Part shown: one piece after another, positions 36,101-48,100 of the stretch | How the letters are laid out: every line of letters starts with the position of its first letter | Position numbering within the stretch: the stretch's first letter is position 1 | NCBI RefSeq assembly: GCF_027887165.1 | Contig: NC_077230.1 | Coordinates: 342,098,459 to 342,162,458 of the forward strand | From: Monodelphis domestica | Lineage: Eukaryota; Chordata; Mammalia; Didelphimorphia; Didelphidae | Reading direction: 5' to 3' | Length of the DNA: 64,000 nt | The notes under the pieces: generated by a model | The model's database searches: none | Told to the model about the DNA's origin: nothing | What the model saw: only the letters and a program-made list of their open reading frames with translations | Program-made: the position numbers and the translations under genes

Positions 36101-39100
36101 AAATTATAAAGGAAACTATGTTGAAATTCAGCTATCAAAATATTTTTTTTTTTAAACAAGTTTATGGAGCTCAGGTTAACCGCACCTGCTCTAGTGGAAT
36201 ACAGCGTCACTATGCTCCATCACTGGCCCTCTTTGTCAGTGACTTGAATGAAGGCATATGCAACAGGTGTATGAACACTGTGCATCATCTGATGGGTCTC
36301 CAATAGGAAGGAACAAGCAGATCAGGAAATTTAACAGGGACAAATGGTAAAGCTCTCCCTACACTTGGGTTCAAAAACCTCAACAATGCAAGAACAGGAT
36401 AAGGGACAAATGATGAGAAAACTATTTATGTAAAAGTGATTGAGGCCCTTACTTCAAATTAAATCAGTTAACAATGTGACATGGCAGCCAAAAAAGCAAA
36501 TGTAAACCTAAGGTCAATTAATGTTAACCCAGTCTCCAGAGCCATATTCTGGTCCTACTACTTCTGTTAGATTACACAGATTACACATAACATATTATAT
36601 ATGGCCAACTCCAGAGCCACATGTTAAAATAGTCATTGCTTTTCTAAGGACATATGCCATTTTGTCAATGAGAATGGTGAAGAGACTTGGAAGTATGCCA
36701 AATAATGTCTTAATGAAGGGACTACAGATAGGTGCCTGGAGAAGAGTGCACTGAGAGGAGAAAGAATAGCTACTTTCAAATATCTTGAGGGCTGTAATGA
36801 AGGAGGATCAGACTTGTTTTGCTTGGTCCTAAAAGGCAAAACTGGGGATAGGAGACTTCCGGTTAAGATGGCGGCTTAGAGAAAGCTAAAGTTCAGATCT
36901 CCGGAAAACCCTTCCCGACCGATCTCAAACTATAAGCTCCTAAGGCGCCGAAATTCAAAACGATCAACAGCACAGACCCTGGGAACCCTCCTCCCGGACC
37001 TGGACCCGGTTCAAAAGGTACGGCTCCCCTCAAAAGCCAGAACCCGAGATCACTCGGACCTCAGGGGTAGGAGCGCAGAGTCCAAGGCTCCCGGAAGCTG
37101 CAGCCCAGCGGGGCTCAGAGAGCAGGGTCCTCGGAACAACAACCCTCAGGGCCTTCTACCTGAGTCCCAGTGAAAGTTACTGCCTGGGGCTTCCTCTGCA
37201 GAGAGCGGGTCAAAACAACAGAAACCCTCAGGGCGGGCAAGACAGCCTCATGGGCTGGATCCTGCTATCCAAGTCTCAGTGAAAGTCCTTGCCCTCGGAG
37301 CTTGGGGAAGCTGCAGCAGGCCGAGGAAACAGCCTCACGGCCAGCGATTCTGAAGGCAACTTCCGGAAAGCGAGCCGGGGGGAGAGTGTGGCCTCGTGGT
37401 CCGACCCTTCCATTCCAGTACCAGTGAGGCATATTCAGTTTAACCCAGGGAAAGCTCATAGAAGGGACAATCTGCCCCGGACTAAAGCCTCTGATCACCA
37501 GACAGAGATAAGAAAAGCTAATCCTCCACATTCAGAGATGGCAGCAAACTCCACAGAAGCACAGAAGCCCCAAAATACCAAGAAAAATAAGAAGAAAGGG
37601 GTGACTTTGGACACATTCTATGGAGCCAAAATACAAAATACAGAGCAGATAGAAGAAGATATACAAGAAAATTCTCCAAAATCTTCCAAAGGAAATAGAA
37701 ACTCTCCACAAACCCATGAAGAATTTGAATCAGAAATGACCAAAAAGATGGAAGCCCTCTGGGAGGAAAAGTGGGAAATAATGCAAAAGAAATTCACGCA
37801 TCTACAAAACCAGTTTGACCAAACTGTAAAAGAAAACCAGGCTTTAAAGCAAGAACTAATAAAGCAAAGCCAAAACACCAAGAAATTAGAAGAGAACATA
37901 AAATATCTCACCGACAAGGTGATAGATCTGGAAAATAGAGGGAGAAGAGAAAATTTAAGAATAATTGGACTCCCAGAAAAGCCAGAAATAAACACCAAAC
38001 TGGACATGGTGATACAAGATATAATCAAAGAAAATTGCCCAGAGATTCTAGAACAAGGGGGCAATACAGCCACTGACAGAGCTCACAGAACACCTTCTAC
38101 ACTAAACCCCCAAAAGACAACTCCCAGGAATGTAATTGCCAAATTCCAAAGCTATCAAACAAAAGAAAAAATCCTACAGGAAGCCAGAAAAAGACAATTT
38201 AGATATAAAGGAATGCCAATCAGGGTCACACAAGACCTTGCAAGTTCTACTCTGAATGATCGTAAGGCATGGAACATGATCTTCAGAAAGGCAAGAGAGC
38301 TGGGTCTCCAACCAAGAATCAGCTACCCAGCAAAACTGACTATATACTTCCAAGGGAAAGTATGGGCATTCAACAAAATAGAAGACTTCCAACTTTTTGC
38401 AAAGAAAAGACCAGAGCTCTGTGGAAAGTTTGATACTGAAAATCAAAGAGCAAGGAATACCTGAAAAGGTAAATATTAAGGAAAGGGGAAAAATGTTATC
38501 TTCTTCTTTTACTCAAACTCTCTTCTATAAGGACTACATTTATATCAATCTATGTATACTAACATGTGGGGAAAATGTAATGTATAAATAGGGGGTAAAG
38601 AAAGACCAAATAGAATAATGGTTCTCACACAAAGATTCACATGGGAAGGGGAGGGGAAGAAAACTCCTAAAAGAAGGAGAGGGGGGGGGGGGGGTTACTT
38701 AAACCTCAATCTCAGGGAAATCAACTCTGAGAGGGAAAAACATCCAGATCCATTGGGATCTTGAATTCTATCTTACCCAACAAGGGTAAGGAGAAGGGAA
38801 AACCAAGGGGGGGAGGGGGGGAGAGGGAGAACAAAAAGGGAGGGAAAGAGAGGGGGGAGGGGGAGGGAAGAAAAAGGGAGGGACTAAAAAGGGAAACATC
38901 AAGGGAGGGGACAAGGGGGACTGATTCAAAGTAAATCACTGGACTAAAAGGTAGAGCCGAAGAAGAAAAGGTTAGAATTAGGGAAGGCAATCAAAATGCC
39001 AGGGAGTCCACAAATGACAATCATAACTTTGAACGTGAATGGGATGAACTCACCCATAAAACGTAGACGAATAGCAGAATGGATTAGAATCCAAAACCCT

Positions 39101-42100
39101 ACCATATGTTGTCTTCAAGAAACACACATGAGGTGGGTTGACACCCACAAGGTCAGAATTAAAGGATGGAGTAAGACCTTCTGGGCCTCAACTGATAGAA
39201 AGAAGGCAGGAGTGGTAATCATGATATCTGATAAAGCCAATGCAAAAATAGACCTGATCAAAAGGGATAGGGAAGGTAATTATATTTTGTTAAAAGGGAC
39301 TCTAGACAACAAGGAAATATCATTAATCAACATGTATGCACCAAATAATATAGCACCCAAATTTCTAATGGAGAAACTAGGAGAATTGAAGGAAGAAATA
39401 GACAATAAAACCATACTAGTGGGAGACTTAAACCAACCATTATCAAATTTAGATAAATCAAATCAAAAAATAAATAAGAAAGAGGTAAAAGAAGTGAATG
39501 AAATCTTAGAAAAATTAGAATTAATAGACATATGGAGAAAAATAAATAGGGATAAAAAGGAATACACCTTCTTCTCAGCACCACATGGCACATTCACAAA
39601 AATTGACCATACATTAGGTCACAGAAACATAGCACACAAATGCAAAAAAGCAGAAATAATGAATGCAGCCTTCTCAGATCACAAGGCAATAAAAATAATG
39701 ATTAGTAATGGTACATGGAAAACCAAATCTAAAACCAATTGGAAATTAAACAATATGATACTCCAAAACCGTTTAGTTAAAGAAGAAATCATAGAAACAA
39801 TTAATAATTTCATCAAGGAAAATGACAATGGCGAAACATCCTTTCAAACCTTTTGGGATGCAGCCAAAGCGGTAATCAGAGGCAAATTCATATCCCTGAA
39901 AGCTTATATTAACAAACAAGGGAGAGCAGAGATCAATCAATTGGAAATGCAATTGAAAAAACTCGAAAGCGATCAAATTAAAAACCCCCAGCAGAAAACC
40001 AAATTAGAAATCCTAAAAATTAAGGGAGAAATTAATAAAATCGAAAGTGATAGAACTATTGATTTAATAAATAAGACAAGAAGCTGGTACTTTGAAAAAA
40101 CAAACAAAATAGACAAAGTACTGGTCAATCTAATTAAAAAAAGGAAGGAAGAAAAGCAAATTCACAGCATTAAAGATGAAAAGGGGGACAGCACCTCCAA
40201 TGAGGAGGAAATTAAGGCAATCATTAGAAATTACTTTGCCCAATTATATGGCAATAAATACACCAATTTAGGAGAAATGGATGAATATATACAAAAATAC
40301 AAACTGCCTAGACTAACAGAAGAGGAAATAGAATTCTTAAATAATCCCATATCAGAAATTGAAATCCATCAAGCCATCAAAGAACTTCCTAAGAAAAAAT
40401 CCCCAGGGCCTGATGGATTCACCTGTGAATTCTATCAAACATTCAGAGAACAGTTAATCCCAATACTATACAAACTATTTGACATAATAAGCAAAGAGGG
40501 AGTTCTACCAAACTCCTTTTACGACACAAACATGGTACTGATTCCAAAACCAGGCAGGTCAAAAACAGAGAAAGAAAACTATAGGCCAATCTCCCTAATG
40601 AATATAGATGCAAAAATCTTAAATAGGATACTAGCAAAAAGACTCCAGCAAGTGATCAGAAGGATCATTCACCATGATCAAGTAGGATTCATACCAAGGA
40701 TGCAGGGCTGGTTCAACATTAGGAAAACCATCCACATAATTGACCACATCAACAAGCAAACTAGCAAGAACCACATGATTATCTCAATAGATGCAGAAAA
40801 AGCCTTTGATAAAATACAACACCCATTCCTATTAAAAACACTAGAAAGCATAGGAATAGAAGGGTCATTCCTAAAAATAATAAACAGTATATATCTAAAA
40901 CCAACAGCTAATATCATCTGCAATGGGGATAAACTAGATGCATTCCCAATAAGATCAGGAGTGAAACAAGGATGCCCATTATCACCTCTACTATTTGACA
41001 TTGTACTAGAAACACTAGCAGTAGCAATTAGAGAAGATAAAGGAATTGAAGGCATCAAAATAGGCAAGGAGGAGACCAAGTTATCACTCTTTGCGGATGA
41101 CATGATGGTCTACTTAAAGAATCCTAGAGATTCAACCAAAAAGCTAACTGAAATAATCAACAACTTTAGCAAAGTTGCAGGATACAAAATAAACCCACAT
41201 AAATCATCAGCTTTTCTATATATCTCCAACACAGCTCAGCAGCAAGAACTAGAAAGAGAAATCCCATTCAAAATCACCTTAGACAAAATAAAATACCTAG
41301 GAATCTATCTCCCAAGACAAACACAGGAACTATATGAACACAACTACAAAACACTCGCCACACAACTAAAACTAGACTTGAACAAATGGAAAAACATTAA
41401 CTGCTCATGGATAGGACGAGCCAATATAATAAAAATGACCATCCTACCCAAACTTATTTATCTATTTAGTGTCATACCCATTGAACTACCAAAATACTTC
41501 TTCACTGATTTAGAAAAAACCATAACAAAGTTCATTTGGAAGAACAAAAGATCAAGGATATCCAGGGAAATAATGAAAAAAAACACATATGATGGGGGCC
41601 TTGCAGTCCCTACAAAGCAGCAGTCATCAAAACAATTTGGTACTGGCTAAGAAACAGAAAGGAAGATCAGTGGAATAGACTGGGGGAAAGCGACCTCAGC
41701 AAGACAGTATACGATAAACCCAAAGATCCCAGCTTTTGGGACAAAAATCCACTATTCGATAAAAACTGCTGGGAAAATTGGAAGACAGTGTGGGAGAGAC
41801 TAGGAATAGATCAACACCTCACACCCTACACCAAGATAAATTCAAAATGGGTGAGTGACTTAAACATAAAGAAGGAAACCATAAGTAAATTGGGTAAACA
41901 CAGAATAGTATACATGTCAGACCTTTGGGAGGGGAAAGGCTTTAAAACCAAGCAAGATATAGAAAGAATCACAAAATGTAAAATAAATAATTTTGACTAC
42001 ATCAAACTAAAAAGCTTTTGTACAAACAAAACCAATAGAAGGGAAACAACAAATTGGGAAAAAATCTTCATAGAAACCTCTGACAAAGGTTTAATTACTC

Positions 42101-45100
42101 ATATTTATAATGAGCTAAATCAATTGTACAAAAAATCAAGCCATTCTCCAATTGATAAATGGGCAAGGGAAATGGATAGGCAGTTCTCAGATAAAGAAAT
42201 CAAAACTATTAACAAGCACATGAAGAAGTGTTCTACATCTCTTATAATCAGAGAGATGCAAATCAAAACAACTCTGAGGTATCACCTCACACCTAGCAGA
42301 TTGGCTAACATAACAGCAAAGGAAAGTAATGAATGCTGGAGGGGATGTGGCAAAGTAGGGACATTAATTCATTGCTGGTGGAGTTGTGAATTGATCCAAC
42401 CATTCTGGAGGGCAATTTGGAACTATGCCCAAAGGGCGACAAAAGAATATCTACCCTTTGACCCAGCCATAGCACTGCTGGGTCTGTACCCCAAAGAGAT
42501 AATGGACACAAAGACTTGTACAAAAATATTCATAGCTGCGCTCTTTGTGGTGGCCCAAAACTGGAAAACGAGGGGATGCCCATCAATTGGGGAATGGCTG
42601 AACAAACTGTGGTATATGTTGGTGATGGAGTACTATTGTGCTAAAAGGAATAATAAAGTGGAGAAGTTCCATGGAGACTGGAACAACCTCCAGGAAGTGA
42701 TGCAGAGCGAGAGGAGCAGAACCAGGAGAACATTGTACACAGAGACTAATACACTGTGGTATAATCGAACGTAATGGACTTCTCCATTAGTGGCGGTGCA
42801 ATGTCCCTGAACAACTTGCAGGGATCCAGGAGAAAAAAACACCATTCATAAGCAAAGGATAAACTATGGGAGTGGAAACACCGAGAAAAAGCAACTGCCT
42901 GAATACAGAGGTTGAGGGGACATGACAGAGGATAGACTCTAAATGAACACTCTAATGCAAATACTATCAACAAAGCAATGGGTTCAAATCAAGAAAACAT
43001 CTAATGCCCAGTGGACTTACGCGTCGGCTATGGGGGGTTGGGGGGGGGAGGAAAAGAAAATGATCTATGTCTTTAACGAATAATGCTTGGAAATGATCAA
43101 ATAAAATATATTAAAAAAAAATAAAAATAAAAAAATAAAAAAAAGGCAAAACTGGAAAAAAATGGAGAAGCAGGAGAAGTTACATAGAAACAGATTTCAG
43201 TTCAATACCAGCAAATGTATCTTAAGAATTAAAAGCTATCCAAAAACAGAATGGGCTGCCTCAGGGATGAATTTCCTATTGTAAAAAGTTGTTGGGGTTT
43301 TTTTTCAAATAGCCACTGGATTACTGCTTATTAGAGGTATTATAGACAGGATTCATGTTTCATGTAGGAATATAACTACATGAGTCTGAGGTTTCATCCA
43401 ACTCTCTCCTAGTGTTCACTAAAGTAAAAACCACCGTTGGTAGTTTTACAAGTTAGGAAAAGTAAGAACTAAAATAGTTCTGGCACTATTCAATTATAAC
43501 CTCTATTAAAGCAAAAGGCAGCTTATTTAATTTTATTTTGTTTATTTAGGTTTGCCCCATCGCCTAACATGGGACTTTGTACATAGTAGGCATTTAGAAA
43601 ATGTCTACTAAATTGAATTTCTAGGAAATAAAAAAAGGCCCAAACTTCTCTGCCTGACCAGAATCCCCATTATTATTTCTTTTCTCAGATGGCCACTTAT
43701 GATCAGCATCTTCTGCCTGGACTACTGCTCAGACTTCAATGTATATCCTAAGTTGGGCAGGTCAACTTAGCACTGATTTAAAGATGGTAGCTACCTGAAA
43801 GAGCCCCCTGACACACCTGGACTGTATTCCTAGCTGCCTCTGCTAACAAAGATGCCTATTATTTGGAAACTTCAAGAGAAACCCCTTTGGAGATGGACTA
43901 GCTCACAAAGTTCACCACCTTCCCTTATGTGGTTCACACAATTGACTCTTCCTTTGGCTGGTCTTCCTAGAATCATTGATTCTGACTTTGACTCGATGCT
44001 ACTCAGTCTTCTCTGTCAAGACCTGCTGCTACCTCAATGCTGAAAACTGCTGTACACCAAACCTCTGTCTCCAGCACCACCTGAATTCTGTGCTGACCTG
44101 ACTTTGCTGAATGCTTCACTACACACAAATCCCAGTTCCTTGCCCAGCTGTCAGTTGATTAGTCCTGGACCCAGATGGATTCTCAAATGCTACAAGATGC
44201 CTAAATCTACACACTTCAAAACACTCAGGTGACCCACACCTAGAGCATTACACTGCAGCAGGACCAAGCCAAACATCACCACCCACATCTCTCTTTCCAG
44301 TCTAATCTTTCCTTCTTTATTGTCCTGACTGAAGGCAAGACTCTGGATTCTCTCTATAAGAGAAGGTCCTATATGTTAAGGAGTTAAACCCACATTTTCC
44401 TTACTAGTTTGTAAAAAAAGAAGCAGGGGATTTTAGAGACAGAAGGGACCTTAAAGATCATCTGTTTAATCTCTTCATTCTACAGATGATGAAACAAAGG
44501 CTCCAAAAGGCAAAAAGACTCATTCAGGAAGTAGTAAACCCCAAGCTTCTATCATATTCTCACATTTTTCTACCATTAGTAATTTTCTTATTTAGAGAAT
44601 GCTAAGACTACCTCAGTACAGAAAACTGGAGTACTAATAGTAGTAATGACTAATCTGAGAGCTCACAAGATATTTCAGGCCCATGTTTTGCATGTATAAA
44701 ACCTGTCATGAAAAGGCCCTCTTTCTAATCAGAGGCTAGTCTTGGTCAATAATAATAATAGCAACTCACATTTGCATAGTGTTTTCTCCTTAAAATCATG
44801 TGAGGTGGGTAAATGAAATATTATTATCCCCATTTTATTGAATGAGCATACTGAGGCTCAGAGAGATAAAGTGACTTTGACAAAGTCATAAAGTTAGTAT
44901 CAGAATCAAGATTCAAACTCTAGATTTTTCCTTACTCCCAAGTTCAGTATTCTTTCTATCAAACCAGTCTTACAACTCACAGAACCAGGCTATGCCTTCC
45001 CCCATGCCACAATGAGCTTGTGCCCCGTGAGCACTGAGGTCAAACCAATAGGCCAGGAATATATTATAACACAATAGACAAAAAAGGAAAGCCAAATGTT

Positions 45101-48100
45101 GCTTCAGACAGAACAAATAAGTCTTTAGCCTCATATTATCACAGCTAATTGGTCATTCTTTTAATAGGTGTCATAGAGTTCCAAGAATTAATCTAAGAGT
45201 AAGTCCTAAATTCTTCTCTTCTTTTGGCCCATGGGAGCAGTAACTAAAGTTATAGGATATTTTTGGGAAATCAAGAGACAGCCAGATATGGGAAAAATTA
45301 TTATGGTTTGGTAGCAATGATAAGACCTCTAGAGAAGGTAAAGCCCTGAGGTCCAAAAAACATACAAAATTTAAAAAATCATTTTAAATGGAAATTCAAC
45401 TTCTTGGTGAATATAACTCTTGTCATGTATGATTCTACAGGTACAGTACAACATTTAGTATTCTATAAGACTCCCAACTATCATAGAATCATATGATACA
45501 AAACTGGACTTTACAGATCCACCTGGTCCAAAACCTCTTATTTAACAAAAGAGAAAACTGAGTCTCAGAGAAGGAAACTGATTTGCTTAGGGTCACATAG
45601 GTATTAAGTAGCAGAGCCAAGATTTAAGCCTTGGTTCTCTGACTCCAAATTTAGTGTTCTTTCTACTTTATTATGTTGTTTCCCTTCCTCAACTCAAAAA
45701 TATAATCTACTTTCCACCATAACCTCTCTGCCCCAGATTAAAAAAATAGCAATGAATATAGGATTACCAATCAAAAGATTTTGTTCTCACCACCTACTAG
45801 TTATGTGATCTTAAGCAATATATATATACATATATATACACACAAACACACCTCTATTTCTTCATGCATAAAGTAAAAATAATAGTCTTTGCTTTTCTTA
45901 ATTCAGAGAATGAGAGTTTTAAAGATAAGGACCAGAGGTAAAAGGACTTGCCCAGTATCACCCTGGATAAGTTAAGTGGGAATCAAATTGAATAAAACAT
46001 ATGAAATTTCTTTATAAGATAACTGTCTACATTTAAGGTATTATCATATAAGCAAATTGGCTTTACTGTTCACTTTACTGAGATACATCTAGCTACCATT
46101 CATTCAGAATGCTTGTACACTCTTCTGCATGGTGAAGAATCAACTGGGGCAGATTTCAAAAGTGGGAGACATGAGTAATGTTCTAGAAGACCAATGACAC
46201 AGTAAAAATGATGGGAAAAATAAAATATCTCAAAAAAGTAGTCTATTACAGAATCACAATAACAAGGATAAAAGAGGATTCAGAGAGCACAATCCAACAC
46301 CCTGAATTTATAGATGAAGAAAATGAGCCCCAAGAAAAGGTAACATAGGTGTACAAGGTTGAACAGGAAGTTCATGTAAGAATATAATAAAACGAGAGAA
46401 AAATCAGTAATTCTGCAATTTGAAATGCAGTAACTACAAAAAACATTAGAGATGTTTCCCCAATGCAGAGAAAAACCTAAAAATGAGAAAACTATATTTG
46501 AAAATTGTTGGTTTGAGTATGGCATGAACCAACAACTCAAAAGGTTGAGGTAATACAGTATGTGTATGCAGATATAAATTCTCCTTTTTACTCACATCTG
46601 GGAAACTTAAAATTTAATTTTTTCTTCAGAAGAAAGGTTTCTACTATAGAAGCAAACTAGTTTCTTAACAGATACTATAATGGGTTCTGTCTAACTAGAG
46701 TCATAAAGATATGTACCTGCTGGTGAGATAAAAATAGAAGTCATGGTTCAGGTTAAGATTGGATTAACTGACTTCTGAGGTTCCTTCCAACACTAAGATT
46801 CTCTACAATTCTGTAATTTAAAAAAAAAAAATAGTGCAGAAAAAGCAGATTTGTTTGCTAGTCAAGTCAATAAGACTTATTAAATGTCTACTATGATCCA
46901 AGCATTGTACTTAATTCTGAGGACATAAAGAAAGACACTCCTTGATAGCAAAGTTTTCACAAAGAGGAGGCAACATGCATATAACTATGTACAAACAAGA
47001 TATTCAGAGGATAAATTGAAAATACCAAAAGAGGGAAGGTACTAGCATTAAAGCAGACTGAAAAGATTTCTTGCAAAGGGTGGAACTTTGGCTGAGACCT
47101 GAAGAAAGCCATGAGGAAAGATGGAAAGATATCTAAGCAGATATCCAGGGATGGGGATAGTCAATGAAAATGCAGAGGGTCAAGAGACGGAGTATTTTGT
47201 TCAATGAAAAGCAAGGGAGTCAGTGTAAAAAGGCTTGAAAGGTAGGAAGGAGTCAGGTTATGAAGGGCTTTAAAAGCCAAACAGCTGACAATAGCAATGC
47301 AATTTATAAATGCCAGCATATGACAACGTCCAAAAGATACTTGTTGGATTATCAACATCCAATTGTATATCATAAAATAAGCATATAATCAACTGCAGCT
47401 GTGAATAGGCAATAAAATAATTATGAAGCAAGTAACTATAAAGCAAATCCTACAAGACTTCTTACTCTGCAGTGGTTTGAAGGAGAGGACATTTATGTTT
47501 TGGAAAGGAGAAGTGGTAGGAGAACACCTTGAGGCTGAAGAAGTGTCAGATCTGCAGACTGAAGGACCTGGCTCAAATCTGGCCTCAGACATGTCCTAGT
47601 TGTGTGACCCTGAGGAAGTTATTTACTCCCAATTGCCTACTCCATTACCAGTCTTCTGCCTTGGAACAGATCCTTAGTATTGATTCTAAGATAGAAGATA
47701 AGAGTTTCTTAAAAAAAGAGGAAGAGGAGAGAAATAGTAATGGCTAAAGTGAAGCAAATTTTTTAAAAAATCCATTTTCAAGGGTGACTTAAGGTTTGCA
47801 AAGTACATTTCTACAACAACCCTATGAGGTGGGCAGTGGAAGGGTCATTCATCCTATTTTACAGCAGAGGAATGATGTGCCTTGCCCACATACACAGAAA
47901 GTGTTAGGGATAAGATATTCCAGTTCTTCTGACTCCAAGGCCAGTGTACTTTCCCCTAAAACCATTAAGATTATAAAATGCAAAGCTAGAAGGGACCTTG
48001 GAGACCATCTAATTCAGTGGTGTCAAACTCAAGTAGAAATGGGGGTCATTAATCTGTATATTGAGCCTGTAGGCCAAATATTGACTTAGTTTTAAAATGG

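Larger units (their letters stand above)
30694..36845 (-). other. EMSY: EMSY 19-kb intron, first part (before the L1)
   Basis: SINEs lie at 31485-31640, 32720-32970 and 35820-36060 (plus) and 34700-34955 (minus). A second dispersed repeat family ('gctgggacttgaagcaaaccagggaag') occurs at 32400-32710 and more weakly at 32980-33380. An old CR1/L3-like LINE occupies about 35500-36845, with a SINE and an hAT-like piece inside it. 31350-31400 has a short repeated 'ataagatctata' patch. Confidence 0.6.
35500..36845 (+). mobile_element. Old CR1/L3-like LINE, interrupted by three insertions
   Basis: Pieces of a CR1-clade LINE in order: an RT-region remnant ('cctctttgtcagtgacttgaatgaagg', the DNA of an F-DL-EG type motif, at 36230-36256), 'ctacacttgggttcaaaaa' at 36360, 'gacatggcagccaaaaaagcaaatg' at 36478, and a 3' part ('atcttgagggctgtaatgaagg') at 36782. 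It continues after the full-length L1 at 43156-43410. A SINE (35820-36060) and an hAT-like piece (36065-36195) also interrupt it. It is decayed and non-coding. Confidence 0.6.
36846..43140 (+). mobile_element. Full-length LINE-1 (L1), intact ORF1, broken ORF2
   Basis: A 6.3 kb L1 in plus orientation, antisense to EMSY. It has a CpG-rich 5' UTR, ORF1, a 531-base spacer, ORF2, a 3' UTR with a G-rich purine tract, and an A-rich tail with AATAAA. An identical 15-bp target duplication, AAAAGGCAAAACTGG, flanks it at 36831-36845 and 43141-43155. The perfect duplication, retained CpGs and open ORF1 point to a fairly recent insertion. ORF2 has one frame change, so this copy is probably not autonomous, though its RNA could be mobilised by another L1. 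It interrupts an old CR1/L3-like LINE. Confidence 0.93.

Noticed and set aside
38721..38990. Minus-strand Pro/Ser/Leu-rich open frame
   Set aside because: It is the complement of the G-rich polypurine spacer of the L1. Low-complexity sequence keeps frames open by composition.
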